From positions 1 to 29,042 of the forward strand of contig JADKEH010000005.1 of NCBI GenBank assembly GCA_016718155.1: a stretch of 29,042 nucleotides of DNA, in the 5' to 3' direction. Under the pieces are notes generated by a model, which was not told the origin of the DNA, made no database searches, and saw only the letters and a program-made list of their open reading frames with translations. The position numbers were made by a program, and so were the translations under genes. Shown here piece by piece: positions 1-11,415 of this stretch. The DNA is from Candidatus Rhodoferax randersensis (lineage in GTDB: Bacteria; Pseudomonadota; Gammaproteobacteria; Burkholderiales; Burkholderiaceae_C). Every line of letters begins with the position of its first letter. The first letter of the stretch is position 1.

Positions 1-2851
1 CCCCAACACGACCTTGTGGCGGACTGCAGCGCCAGCACCCACCCACAGCCTCGTGATGAGGCCGCCCTGCAGACGCATGGCGCTGCCACCATTGTGGCGC
101 TGGCAGAAGATGCGGACAGCCGCATTTATACCGGGCAACTGAGGCGGTAGATTGGACATCTTCACGACCCCGCAGCGCGCTTTTTCAAACCAAGCGCCAC
201 TCGGGCTCCAACCAGGTGCGCTGCCGGATGACAAATATTGGCACACTCCTGATCGACCGCCGGCAAACGCTGTGGGTGGGCACCTGGGCCGGTCTGGCGC
301 GAAAGCGCCCCGGCGGCCAGGCTGCTGGAGTGGTGGGGGCGCTGCGGTGTTGGCGAGCCCCTTGGTGCAGACCATCTTTGAAGCCTCGGACGGCCAGATT
401 TGGGTAGGCACACAAAAAGGATTGCTAGCGACGGTGGACCCGCACTTTCAGGGCCAGGCGCGCCCGCACCCGCTGCCCGCCAGCGGCTTGCGCAAGGCGG
501 TAACTCGCATCCTCAAACCCCGAACCATGCCCTGTGGGTGGCGCGCTCGGGCGGTATACAGATACTGGATGCGCGCCGCGCCACGCTTGTTGCAGGAACT
601 GCGCCACGACGTTCGCAGACCCGCCGGTCTGGCCGGCAACGATGTCACCCACACCCTGCTGGACCGTGCGGGGTGGCTTTGGGTGAGCGGCTATGGCTGG
701 GGCGCGCAGCGCCACAACCAGGCCAACAACAGCATTGTTCTGCGCGAACCCGACCTTGATAGCAGAGCCCGTTCAACCATGCAGACGTTTCGTAGCCTGC
801 TCGCGCTGCCCTCCGGGCCTGGTGGTAGGCGGGCACCCAGTCGAGGGCCGTTGCCATTTGAACGCCGACCTGCGGTTGCGTCAGGTCGTGGCCCAACTAC
901 CCACACCCGTGGAGGCCATGAATTGCAAGCCCGCGATGGCAACATGTGGGTCGGCGGGAACGGGCGGCTGTACCAATACAACGCTCAAGGCCGGGCGATG
1001 CACTGGCGTACACCGGTGGCAAGACCCGGCGATTGTTCGAAAGCGATGATGGCGGTCTGTGGATCGCCGCCCAGGACGGCGTTTACCGCCTGGCACCCGC
1101 TGCCACCCGCATCGAGCGCCAGACCGATGCGCAGTCCGGCCCCAAGGGCGAGGTGCACGCTTTTGCCCAAGCGCCCGATGGCCGCGTCTGGATCGGCACC
1201 AGCCAAAGGATTAACCGCACGCAGGAAGACCACAAGGGGTTTGGAGCATCTGACGCAACAACCGGGTGGGGAAACGCTGGGCAGCGACATCGTGATCGGC
1301 TTACTGTTCGACCGCAAGGGAACACTGTGGGTGGATACCAGCGTGGGTGGCTTCCATCGGCTGAAAAATGGTCGTACGGCAACGACCCTGGCCTATACAC
1401 GCGTGAGTGAACGCCACGGGCAGGTGGGCAAACCGTTTGGCGCCAACCTGATGGAGGACGCACGGGGACGCATTTGGACGCAGATGATAATGTCCACGAC
1501 CGGACGCAGACCGGCTGATCCGAACTTAGCAAAAGCGCGGCCGATGGCGCCAACTTAAGGAACCGATGGTTTTGCCTATGCCCAAACCGCGCAGGGCGCA
1601 TGTTGTTTAGCGGCAACAAAGGCATCTTGGTCGTACGGGGCGACGCATTCGATGAAGTCCCACCTACGCGCCCCCGTGCAGATCACCGAGTTGGGTCAGC
1701 TTGGCGAGCGCCAGGAGCACCAATGCGAACGCCCGCGCGCTCAACTCTCCAGCCAGGTTCGCAGCTTTGGTGTGGAGTTCACCGCGTTGGACTACGCTGC
1801 CCCGCACGCGTGAGCTACTCCTACAAACTCGAAGGATTTGACACCGACTGGATCCACACGGGCGCAAACCTGCGGTTTACCGGCTACAGCAATCTGCCAC
1901 CGGTAGCTACAACGCTGCGCGTTCAGACCAGCAACCACAGCGGTGTCTGAGTCCTATGGAGCAGTCCCGGGCGATTTACCTACAAACCGCGTGGTGGCAA
2001 ACCACCGGGTTTGCCGTTCTGGTGGTGTTTGCTGGCTGCGCTGGCCGTCGCCGCGTCTGGTTTACCTGAGAACGCACCAGTTGCAACGACTTATCAACAT
2101 CACTTGGAGACCCAGGTTCCGGAGCGCACCGGGGAGCTCGGAAATCATGACCCTGGAGCTCCAGCTGCAACAAGACGCTCGAGGAATCAAGCCTGCGACC
2201 CATGACCGGCCTGTACAACCGCAGGTTCCTGACGCAGTGCATGGACTCGGAAATCGCACTTTCGGTGCGGGCCCACGAAGGCGACCTGGCGTACGGGGGA
2301 AGGTTCAATGAATCCCATGACTTGCAGTTCTTCCTGCTTGACATCGACCACTTCAAAGCATCAACGACACCTACGGGGTCACAGGAAGGGGACGCGGTGC
2401 TGAAGCAGTTTGCGCAGCGGCTATGCGGCGTTTTTCGCGATGGCGATTACTCGGTCCGGTGGGGCGGTGAAGGTTCTTGTGCGTCGCCCGGCGGTCGCCG
2501 CGCCAACACAGTACCGAACTAGCGCAGCGCGCTTGCGACTTGCCTTGGCCCGCGAGCCATTTACCCTGGAAAGCGGAACCTCCATCGGCATTACCTGCTC
2601 GGTCCGGTTTGCCTTCCCCCCCTGGTCCCTCCCTGGCCCCTGGGCGTGGGCTGGGTGGAAACAGTCAAGCTTGCTGATGCCGCTATGCACCAGGCAAAGA
2701 ACGCTGGTAGAAATGACTGTTGCGGCGTTAGGTCATACGGCGGTGGGCCCAGGAGTTGCAAGCGTGGCTACAGATGCCCCAAGAACAACTGCTTGCAGGC
2801 AACACTGGCGCAGTGTGCCGTGAACGCCAGCCAGCTACGCAATCGGTTTGA
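1..2851 (+). pseudogene. Propeller/Y_Y_Y sensor diguanylate cyclase, 5'-truncated and multiply frameshifted
   Basis: The reading enters from the left edge (open in frame 1 to the TAG at 148-150) and continues in alternating frames. Repeats of the type DGxxWVGTxxGL, typical of two-component-regulator propeller blades, occur at about 245-300, 375-420, 660-690, 925-980, 1045-1095, 1160-1215, 1300-1365 and 1450-1480. A Y_Y_Y domain follows (SYKLEGFDTDWIHTG, then YSNLPP, about 1810-1925). Next come a possible membrane segment near 2000-2050 and a GGDEF domain: MTGLYNRRFL at 2202, LLDIDHFK near 2335-2358, RWGGE near 2457-2471, KLADAAMHQAKNAGRN near 2662-2710. One added base after 2471 turns the RWGGEG reading into RWGGEEF followed by LCVA. 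A late frame reaches a natural TGA at 2849-2851. The intact form would be an inner-membrane protein sensing a periplasmic signal and making c-di-GMP. The many indels suggest poor sequence quality or decay. The family call is firm; the ligand is unknown. Confidence 0.75.
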
Positions 2852-2929
2852 CAGATGCGTTGACACCACAGGGGCATTGACCCGGCCGCGAAAAAGCTAT
2901 TTCCGGTGTTGCCCTTTTCAGCCGCGGGT

Positions 2930-3412
2930 CTACTTGGGGTAGATTTGGTTATCTGCACGCTGGTGATTTTTCAAGCACCTTGGGTACACACATAGACGTC
3001 GATGTAGCGGTATTGCTGGTGCAAACGCCTGACCGTCATACGTGCCGGTCATACGGGTTTGCCGCTCAGCAGTGCCACATCTCCGTACTGGCGCACTTCA
3101 AAGTCTTCCACCATGTAAAGGATGGATGGTCAGCTTCAGGGGACATCAGGCCCGCGACGAAGGAGGCCCTGGTTTTGGATGCCGCCATTGCCTGCAATCT
3201 GGCGGAAGTCGTAAGCCATGTTGCTTTCGATAGCGAAGCCAGATCCTTGCGCACGATGGCCTGGTCCCAGGCATCGGCCTGGCCCTTAAGTTGCTGGGTG
3301 GTGTTGGCGAACCGGCTTGCATCAGCAGCGTTGTCGGTGCTGGCGCAGCCAGCAAGCAGAGAAGACCAACAATGCAGTGGCCGAAATGGTCAGATGTGGA
3401 TGAGTGCCTCAT
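2930..3412 (-). pseudogene. DUF4440/SnoaL-like lipoprotein, frameshifted
   Basis: Read on the minus strand from an ATG at 3412-3410. The N-terminus has a hydrophobic stretch (HCIVGLLCLLA) that changes frame into a CASTDNAADAS reading; one extra base would give a lipobox ending in LAGC. Further pieces in shifting frames read FANTTQQL, GQADAW, RKDLASLSKA, FVAGLMSPE, KTLKCASTEMWHC, QYRYIDVYVCTQGA, then KITSVQITKST before a TAG at 2932-2930. This order (amphipathic helix, then RYxDVYV and WKITSxQxT strands) is that of small NTF2-like/DUF4440 proteins of about 150 residues. An in-frame TGA stands where the family has Trp before KITS. It would be a periplasmic lipid-anchored protein. It converges on the propeller-GGDEF gene. 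Function is not predictable beyond the fold. Confidence 0.6.
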
Positions 3413-3987
3413 GGTATTGTTATGCGTAATGGTTGGTAAGAGAGGCGCAAGCATAGCGGTTGACTGTGCCGAAACCAGCCATCGCAGTCCGATCACCGTA
3501 GTAGTTACCTGGTGCCCCACGCGGGAGAACTTATCAGCACCGTTTTGGTGTGCTGACACTGAACTCGCCGGAGATTGCAACGGCGGCTGCGATGCCGGCG
3601 CAGCGCACCGGCGCAAGTGAAGGGCGCACGGCGGCGTACCAAGCTCAACACGGGCGAGCCTGTAATCTGGCGTCCGTCAAAGCGCGACTGAGCAAGCGGC
3701 GGTTCGGTCCAATGCTTAGAAGACCGTTTTCCCCGCAGGACCGACAAATTGGCCAGCAGCTTCGCTGTTGAGGAGCGTTGACAGCTCAAACACCAGCGAT
3801 CACACGTGTTTGCTGGCCCCAGGCATCCGCCATACTTCCCTGATTGCGATTCGGTTTCCTGTCCAGCTTTGGTGTAACAAAGGGGCGATTGTCGAAACGG
3901 ACGGTTTCCTGGTGTTTCAGCGCCACGCCGTCGATTTGTCGCCAGGCTGGGCGTCGCCGCGCTCGGTATGTATAGACTGCCGCCGCC
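3413..3987. other. Stretch without a recognisable gene
   Basis: About 575 bases between the DUF4440-like gene and the histidine kinase. Several minus-strand fragments look coding-like, for example a frame at 3786-3989 and a SPVLSL-containing piece near 3650-3690, but they do not join into a family I recognise. Given the indel density on both sides, a broken gene on the minus strand is possible. The region also has to hold the promoters of the two flanking, divergently oriented genes. I see no repeat, RNA gene or convincing promoter here. Confidence 0.4.
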
Positions 3988-5099
3988 ATGCCCCAATTCT
4001 TCGACTCCCTGCGCTGCCCGCCAGGACTTCTTCAAACTTCCCAAGCATCGGCAGAGCGCCGGCCTGGGCGATGTGGGTGGTGACGGTCTGGGTTTCGCTG
4101 TTGTGGGGTCTTGGCCTGATGGCTGGGGCCGCGTTCCTGGCATCGCGCCGCAGGATTCATCCGCTTTTGAGTTGGGGCACGCCCTCCCATTCCCGCTCAC
4201 GACTCTGATGATTGGAGCGGTGTTTCGTCGTCTACCGTGATCGAGCGCTTGGCGCCGCAACGCTTCATCGACTGGACCAATGGCGAGCCCGGCGTACTGG
4301 TTAGTTTGTTCTTTCCATCACTTCCATGGCCTGCGTGGCGGCCGGACTTGCGCTGGCCCTATCTGCTGCTGGGCAGCTTGCCGGGAATGGGTCGCGTCGA
4401 CTGGACGCCGCAGCGCACCTGGTTGTCGATTGCGATGATGACCTCGGTGTTCGTAAGCGTGATCTTCGGCCTGGTGGCATGGCAGGACTGGCACGAGGAG
4501 CAACTCAGACGTCAGAGCAGGAGGCCGAACTCAAGTTGCTTCAAGCCCAAATCAGGCCGCACTACCTATTCAACACCCTGGCCAATGTGCGCAGTCTGAT
4601 CGATTTCGCCCGCGGGAGGCCGGGTAGAGATGCTGGATGCGTTTACTGAGCTACCTGCGGGCAACTTGACCAGCATGCGCGCCGAGTTGGTGCCGCTGGA
4701 CGCAGAGCTGGCGCTGGTCGGGCTCTACCTGCGCCTGATGCAGTTGCGCATGGGCGAGCGGCTGACCTTCAGCATCGATACCACCGCCGATGCCCGCGCC
4801 GAGCTGGTGCCGCCCTTGCTGCCGCAGCCATTGGTGGAGGAATGCCATCCACCACGGTCTGGAATGCAAAGTTAAACCGGGCAGTGTGCAAGTTCTTGCC
4901 CGTGTCGAGGGCCGGACACCTGCACTTGTGCGTGCAAGATGATGGTGTGGGCTTGGACGCCCCCAGACGCGCAAGGGTAGTGGCGTGGCGACCCAAAACA
5001 TTCGCGACAGATTGCGCGGTCGCTATAGCAGCCGTGCCGCGTTCAAACTCGAACCCGCATCGCCAGAAGGCACGCGGGCCATCATCGATCTACCCCTGA
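3988..5099 (+). pseudogene. LytS-type sensor histidine kinase, frameshifted
   Basis: Starts at an ATG (MPQFFDSLRC, 3988). Pieces in several frames show membrane segments (WVVTVWVSLLWGLGLMAGAA at about 4075-4135; further hydrophobic stretches at 4200-4470), a cytoplasmic linker, and the His_kinase (PF06580) phosphoacceptor motif QIRPHYLFNTLANV at about 4550-4590. After it come the MQLRMGERL helix (about 4740-4765), the PPLLPQPLVEE region at 4808-4840 where the N-box PLVENAIHHG is expected, the DDGVGLDAP box at about 4939-4965, and GVATQNIRDRL at about 4983-5015. Normal members are about 350-370 residues, matching the span. The kinase would autophosphorylate on the HYLFN histidine and pass phosphate to the LytTR regulator that overlaps its end. 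At least five indels break it. Family assignment is confident; the stimulus is unknown. Confidence 0.75.
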
Positions 5100-5862
5100 C
5101 CCCGCTGACCCTGCGCGCCCTTATCGCCGACGATGAACCAAATCTGGTACGTCACCTCAAACCCTGCTGGCCCAGGTTTGGCCCGAGCTGACATTGCTGC
5201 CGCCCGCCTTCAATGGGCTGGACGCAGCCGCGCGTATAGCGACCGAGCAGCCTGACTTTCACCTTCCTGGATATCCAGATGCCAGGCTTGACGGGAGGCT
5301 TGGAAGTGGCCCAAGGCATCGAGGGTTCAACGCGAGTCGTGTTCGTCACCGCCTACGACAGATACGCCCTGCCTGCCTTCGAGGCCGCGGCGATGGACTA
5401 CTTGCTCAAGCCACTCGTGCTCGAACGCCTGCAAAGAACCGTCGCGCGCCTGAAGGCGCAGGTCGGCGCACCAGCGTTGACGCCATGCCCGAGGGCGGTG
5501 GCCGCGCTGGCCCCAGCACGCCCGGCACAGCCACTGCGCTTCATCCGCGCCAGCAGCAGCGAGATCACGCATCAGGTCGACGTGCAACAAGGTCGCCTAC
5601 TTCCACGCCGACGAGGAATTACACAGTGGTGCAGTTGGTGGGTGGTGGCGAGCATCTGGTTCGCACGCCCATTGCCGGGCTGTTGGCCCAGCTTGGTCCC
5701 GACCAGTTCTGGCAAGTGCACCCGCGCCACCATCGTCAACCTTGCCCACTTGGCCGGCACGCGCCGTGATGAGGCCTCGCGCCTGTTCGTGCGTTTCAAA
5801 GGTCTGCCGCGCGAGCTGCCCGTCAGTCGCGCCTACGTCCACGCGCTTCCAAGGCGATGTGA
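5096..5862 (+). pseudogene. LytTR-family response regulator, frameshifted
   Basis: Begins at CTGACC (5096, probably a corrupted or alternative start) overlapping the kinase stop. The receiver part reads LTLRALIADDEPNLVRHL, then FHLPGYPDA in one frame where the phosphoacceptor motif FLDIQMPG is expected, then VVFVTAYDRYALPAFEAAA and DYLLKPL (about 5335-5415), giving the T and K switch residues. The LytTR DNA-binding domain follows at about 5590-5860: EEYTVVQL, HLVRTPIAGLLAQL, FWQVH, RATIVNLAHLAG, LPVSRAYVHA. The frame that ends in SKAM before a TGA at 5860-5862 matches the usual short LytTR tail. Length is about 250 residues, as in the family. With the upstream LytS kinase it forms a two-component operon. 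At least four indels interrupt it. It converges on the peptidase gene with a 58-base gap. Confidence 0.75.
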
Positions 5863-5920
5863 GCCGGCGCTGCACGCCCGGCTGCCCTGGCGCACCAGTT
5901 TTTGGTCCAGATGCAGCGCC

Positions 5921-7936
5921 TCATTCCTTCAAGCCAGCCTTGCCCATCTGCCACAGCAAAAAGCTGTAGATGTCGGCCGACATGGCGTTGCGCTGCGTGG
6001 CCGTGCTGCCCATGCCGTGGCCGGCCTGCATGTCCAGGCGCAGCAGGATGGGCTTGTTGCTGCTGCTGGCCACTTGCAGGCGGGCAGCGGCTTTGCCCGG
6101 CGTGCCAGGCATCCACCCGCGGGTCGTTCATGCCCTGCACGAGCAGAACTGCCGGGTAGGGCACCCCATCGCGGATCTGGTGGTAGGTGCTCATCTCCAG
6201 CAGGGCCGGAAATTCCTGCGCGTTGCGGTAGCTGCCAAACTCCGAGATGTTGGTGATGCCGTTGGCGCTGTCTTCGGCGCGCACCGCGTCCATCACGCCC
6301 ACATCAAAGATGGCGGCGGCAAACAGCTCAGGCGCCGTGGTGACCGAACGGCCCCACAAAATGCCGCCCGCGCTGGTGCCCATCACCCAGGGTTTTAGGT
6401 GAGGCATAACCCTGCGCGATCAGATACCGGGCGCAGGCCACGCCGTCCTTCCAGGTGTTAGCCTTGGTGGCCTTTTTGCCAGCGCGGTACCAGTCTTGCC
6501 CATGCACACCACTGCCGCGCACATTGGCCAGGGCGATCACGCCACCGTGCTCAATCCAGGCCAGGCGCCCACCCAGGAACGACGCGGTCTCGGAGAAGCC
6601 ATACGAACCGTAGGCGTTGAGCAAGGTTGGGTTGTTGCCATCACGGCGCAGCCCCTTTTTGTAGATAAGGGTCATGGGCACCATGGCGCCATCGTGGCTG
6701 GGCACTTGCACGTCCACCACCTCCACGTCTGGCAAACCGGCCAGGGGCGGGTTGGTGCGCAAGCCGGTGTCGGTGGAGGCTTGGCCATCCCACTGGTAGA
6801 CCAGCGGCATCTGCATCCAGCCACTGAAGGTGTACAGCACATCGGTATAGCCATGGCCTGCGTCGTGGGCCACGCGCGGCGCCCTTGCCCGGCATGGCCA
6901 GGGCCTGGCCTTGCGTGTCACCCGCGCCGAAACGGCGCAGCACCACGTCTGTGCCCTGGCGTACCGAGGCAATCAGCGCATCCTTGGTGAGCGAGAAGTC
7001 CTCCAGAACACCACCCGGTGGCGCCTGCGCGGCCAGGCGAGCCTTGCCGAGTGCGGGTTGGCGCCGGTCCAGCCGCATGATCTCCTTGCGCGGGGCTTTG
7101 GCGTAGGTCATGAAATACAAGTCGTTGCCACGCAGGTCGATTTCGACAATCTTGTCAGCGTAGCCCGAGATGCGGGTCCACCGGAAGTCCTTCTTGCCCA
7201 GGTCGGCCACACGGCCCACAAGCAAAAACCCCTCGGGCAAGGTTGTATCGGTCGTGCGCGCGATCACCCAGGGACTGTCGGGCGCAAACTGCAGCGCGGC
7301 CACATCCAGTCGGCCCAGGCCCAGCTTGCGCGTGACCGTCGGGCCAAACACGGGTATGGCCTGGTCCGCGCTGGCTCCGACGCGCGCCCACAGCACGCGT
7401 GAATCCATGTAGGCCTCGGTCTCCGGGCTCGCCGGGTTTGCGTTCCCTGAGCTGGTTGAAGGTGAACGACTGGCTATCGGGCAGCCAACTCACCAGGTCC
7501 TCATGAGCACCCGCTCGGCGCCGCGCAGCCCGTCGCGCATCACCAGCCTGAACTGGCGCTCGCCCTTGGGCCGTTTGAGGTAAAACAGCCTGTCGCCCGC
7601 CATGCGCCGAATGCCGGTGATGGCGTCGCCGCTGGCGCTGGTCAATTCGGTAATGCGTTGCTCCAGCGCGTCGCGCCCGGCAATGCGGTCGAGCTGCGCC
7701 CGCGCATACTCGCCTTGCCCCTTGAACCAGGCCTGCACGGCCGGGTCTTTTAGGTTCTCCATCGCGCGGTAGGGATCGGGCACACGCACGCCGTGCAGCG
7801 TATCGGTAAGGGCCTGAACCGGCGCTACTGGGGGCGCAGAGGGGGTAACGGCGGTAGCGCCCTGGCTTAGACCGACTGCGGATAGCAGCGCGGTGGCCAG
7901 CGTCGCCATCCGCACGGTTGGGTAAAACCGAAACAT
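5921..7936 (-). pseudogene. Secreted S9A prolyl oligopeptidase-type serine peptidase, frameshifted
   Basis: The start ATG at 7936-7934 is preceded by GAGG at a suitable distance. The N-terminus has a signal peptide (MATLATALLSAVGLSQGA) and then the classic propeller-domain start VPDPYRAMENLKDP. Later frames give propeller segments (FAPDSPWVIARTTD, DLYFMTYAKAPRKEI), the hinge VQVPSHDGAMVPMTLIYKKG, YGSYGFSETASF, and the alpha/beta-hydrolase core. The nucleophile elbow is GTSAGG (about 6365-6385), the acid region is GMNDPRVD (about 6125-6150), and the histidine region is AGHGMGS near 6010. It ends KAGLKE then TGA at 5923-5921. Total about 670 residues, normal for S9A enzymes, which cut short peptides after proline. 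Four to five indels split it. Catalytic residues are all visible, so an intact gene may lie behind sequencing errors. Confidence 0.8.
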
Positions 7937-8012
7937 AGGCAGCCTCAAAATGGATGAAGCTCTGAGCATAACGGGCTTGGGTTGGCTTTTGGGGAGCAGG
8001 GCGGCTGATGCG

Positions 8013-10367
8013 TCAGTTTCCCAACAACGCCAGCGCCTCCATCGCCTCCAGCGGCAGCGGGCGGCTGAACAGATACCCCTGGTAGGCATGGCAGCCCAGA
8101 TGGGCCAGAAAGTCGGCCTGGGCCTGCAGCTCCACGCCTTCTGCAATCACGGCCAGGCCCAGGCTTTCGGCCAGCACCACGACCATCTTGGCAATCGCCG
8201 CGTCGTTGGGGTCGGTGACGATGTTGCGCACAAAGCCCTGGTCGATCTTGAGCTGGTCCAGCGGCAGGCGTTTGAGGTAAGCCAACGACGAGTAGCCGGT
8301 ACCAAAGTCGTCCAAAGAAAAGCCCACGCCACGGGCTTTGAGCGCACCCATTCTGCTGATGATGGCTTCGACATCGTCCACCAGCATGCTCTCGGTCAGC
8401 TCCAGCTTGAGCAGCCGGGGTGTGGCATGGCTGCGCTGCAGCGTGGCCAGCACGCGCTCGACAAAATCGGCTTGCTGAAACTGGCGCGCACTCACGTTGA
8501 CGGCGATCGTCAGGTGGGCCAACGCGGGCTGCTTTGCCCACGCCGCGAGTTGGGTGCAGGCCTGCTCCAGAACCCATTGCCCGATGGGCAAAATAAGACC
8601 CGTTTCCTCGGCCACGGGAATGAATTCCGCGGGCGACACCATGCCCCCGCAGCGGGTGTTGCCAGCGCAGCAACGCTTCCACCCCGGTGATGCGGCCCGC
8701 GCCCACGACCTGGGGCTGGTAGTGCAGCAACAGTTGCTGGCGCTGCACCGCCTCGCGCAAATCGGCTCCAGCGCCGCGCGGGCCTTGACCTCGGCCTGCA
8801 TGCGCAGGTCAAAAGCGCAGCGCATTGCGCCCGGCCGCCTTGGCCTGAAACATGGCCAGCTCGGCGCGTTTGAGGGCTGATCGCTGCCCTCCAGCGCACT
8901 GCCGCCAAACAAGGTGATGCCGATGCTGGGCGTGCAGTGGTGTTCGCCCTGATCCAGTGGAAAGCCTGCTCAAATGCTCTCGGGATGTTGTCGCCACGGT
9001 TTCGGTCTGGGTGGCCGCTTCGATACTGTCCTCATCCAGGTCTTCGAGCATCACCACAAACTCGTCACCGCCCAGGCGGGCCACCGTATCCCCATCACGC
9101 AGGCAGGCTTTCAGACGCTGCGCTACCTGGGTCAGTAGCAGGTCGCCCTGGTGGTGGCCCAGGTGTCGTTGAGGTCTTGAAGTTGTCAAGATCGACAAAC
9201 AGCAAGGCATTCTTGCGAGCGTGGCGGGTGCTGGCATACAGGGCCTGCTCCAGCCGGTCAAGCAGCAAACGGCGGTTGGGCAACTGGGTCAGCGGGTCGT
9301 AAAAGGCCAAAGTGGCGATCTGGGCCTGCGCGTTCACCTGTTCGCTGACGTCGGTGAAGATGGCCACAAAGTGGGAAACCCGTTCGGCACTGTCCCTGAC
9401 GGCACTGATGGTGAGCCACTCAGGGTAGATTTCGCCGTTTTTGCGCCGATTCCAGATCTCGCCTGACCAAGCGCCATCGCTTTGCAGGGCTTGCGTCATG
9501 GCGGCATAGAACGCCTGGTCGTGGCGACCGGAGGACAGCAAGCGAGGGGTTTGCCCCACGGCTTCATCAGCGCTGTAGCCGGTGATCTGGGTAAACGCCT
9601 GGTTGACCCGCAGGATGACCCGCTGCGCATCGGTAATGACCATGCCCTGCTGGGACTCGAAGGCGCAGGCGGCGATGCGCAGCGCTTCCTCCGAGGCCTT
9701 GCGCTCGGTGACAAAATCGTTGATCGCATCCACCAGAATGTCGATCTCGTCGCGGTGGGTGGTGCGTCGCTTTCAGGTCAGGGTCAGCCTGGGTGCGTCG
9801 GCTGCATGCCCCAAAGCGCTGACATCCTTCGCCAGCCGGTGCAAGTGCCGCGCGACCTTGCGGTAAACAATCGTGAACAGCACCAGGGGCCAGACCGACG
9901 ACCTTGATCAAATCGGTTGCCACCAGAATCCCCAAGGTCTCAAACACGTGGGCCCGCGTCGGCGCGTAGGACTCTGAAATGCGCAGGCTGCCGATGGGGG
10001 TGGTTTGATCGCGCGCCATGATGGGCAGCGTCCAGACCCGGTCCACCTCGCCCGCAAAGCCAATCTGGCGAACATCGGCGATCGGCTTGTCCAGCGCCAG
10101 CACCTCGGCCCGAACCACGACCGGCGAGGCCACCAAACCCGCGAGCAGGGCATTGAGCGCGGCAACGTCGCATTGCCACAGCGCATTGGAGACCGCCGAC
10201 AGGCTGCGCTGCGCCGTATCGTGGGCTTGCGCCTGGGCCAACTGCAGCGCCTTTTCACGCTCATAGGCAAAACCCAAAGCGCTGGCCAGGGCGAACACCG
10301 CCAGACTGGCCACCAGCACCCATACCAGGACCCGCAGCGCAAGAACCGAGTGGCGCAGGAAACCCAT
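8013..10367 (-). pseudogene. Membrane PAS-GGDEF-EAL c-di-GMP enzyme (cassette 1), frameshifted
   Basis: ATG at 10367-10365 lies two bases after the stop of the upstream SBP gene, so the two should be co-translated. About 785 codons: TM1 at residues 9-32, a periplasmic segment to about 145, a second membrane segment (ETLGILVATDLIKVVGLA, then a frame change near 9890), a linker ending VDAINDFVTERKASEEAL, and a PAS domain (MVITDAQRVILRVNQAFTQI, EIWNRRKNGEIYPEWLTIS). The GGDEF domain has DPLTQLPNRRLLLDRL, ARLGGDEFVVML and the inhibitory site RDGD five residues upstream. The EAL domain has VEALLRW, NVSARQ, LELTES, DDFGTGYSSL, LKIDQGF and AEGVE, all key metal and catalytic positions. Frame changes lie near 9890, 9770, 9170, 8980, 8820 and 8650. 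Expected to be bifunctional and tuned by the SBP. The EAL half is very close to that at 14500-15272. Confidence 0.85.
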
Positions 10368-10369
10368 CG

Positions 10370-11415
10370 CTACTTCCCGCTCCAGATCGCGCCATAGGCA
10401 GCCTCAAAACCCAGGCTTGCCTCCACGCCACGCCCGCCGCTCGCCTGCAGCAACTCGGTCGTTACCAGGATCGGTCTGGACTGAAAGCCGCTGGGCGGGG
10501 CACCCGCCCATGCGCGGTTGAGCTCATCGGCCAACTGGTAGCCGTGCAGCTTCAAAGGCTCTGCCACTGTGGCTACCTGTTGCGACACGCCCGCGCCAAT
10601 TCGGCTAATTGCCTTGGCTGAACCGTCGCCTGCGGACACGTGGTGGATGTCACTGCGTTTGGCCAGCAGCAGCGGGAAGTTGATTTCGTCGAAGTACACG
10701 TCGTTGATGGCCAGGCTGTAGGTCCAGGCCGCTCCATGCGCCGCCAGCAGTTTGGGCACCACGCTCGCCATGGCGGCGGCGGCGTCCGAAATCAGCACGT
10801 TCTCAATGGCCAGCACCTTGCATCCGGTGTAGCCCTGGCACGCCTCAACGGCCTGCTTCATGACGGCGGTCTTGGCATTGGCCACCCCGTACTGGTTGTC
10901 GTTGAAGATGACGACGCCGACCGGCCGCTTGCGGGCCAGGGCGTCGCTGATCACAAAGTCTGCCGCTCTCCTGGCTACATCCACCGCCTGGGTTGATACG
11001 TTGACGAACAGGTCACGGGTGGGGCCCGGGTCTTTGGCCGCGTGCCAGCCCACCAGGACAATCCGGTTCTGTCGGGCGCTGGCCGCCTGGTCCGCGAATT
11101 CGTCCGGGTCAAATCCCCCCAACACAATGCCGTTCGCGCGCCCGGCAATCGCACCGGTTAGCAGTTTCGCCTGGGTTGACTTGAGGCCGCCGCCATCTTC
11201 AAGACTGAGCTTCCAGCCAAGTTTCTTGCAAGCATCTTCCAAGCCGCGGTAGACGCCCATCACGCCGCCATTGCGAAAGTCCGAGGCGATGAACACCACG
11301 CTCTTGCCCGCCTGCGCCGGGGACCAGGAGGAGGGGCTTGCAAGGGCACTTGCGCCATGGCGGATGAACCGACCAGAGCAAGCAACCCGGCACAGAATCG
11401 ATTGACCATGGTCAT
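10370..11415 (-). CDS. Sugar-type periplasmic substrate-binding protein (cassette 1), one frameshift
   Basis: Start chosen at ATG 11415-11413 because AAGGAG sits five bases upstream and a signal peptide follows (NRFCAGLLALVGSSAMAQ). The frame changes around 11350-11356 and then runs unbroken to a TAG at 10372-10370. The mature protein, about 320 residues, reads like the ribose/galactose-type Peripla_BP_4 family: VVFIASDFRNGGVMGVYRGL, a GIVLGGFDPDEF loop, VGVVIFNDNQYGVANAK in the second lobe, and a helix rich in ADFVISDALARK. Such proteins bind small ligands between two lobes in the periplasm. No permease or ATPase gene is nearby; instead a PAS-GGDEF-EAL gene starts two bases after its stop. 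I infer that it reports ligand to that enzyme rather than feeding a transporter. The ligand cannot be told from sequence. Confidence 0.85.

Noticed and set aside
1..10000. Programmed frameshifting across the left-end genes
   Set aside because: There are many shifts per gene, in both directions and without slippery motifs in common; poor sequence quality is simpler.
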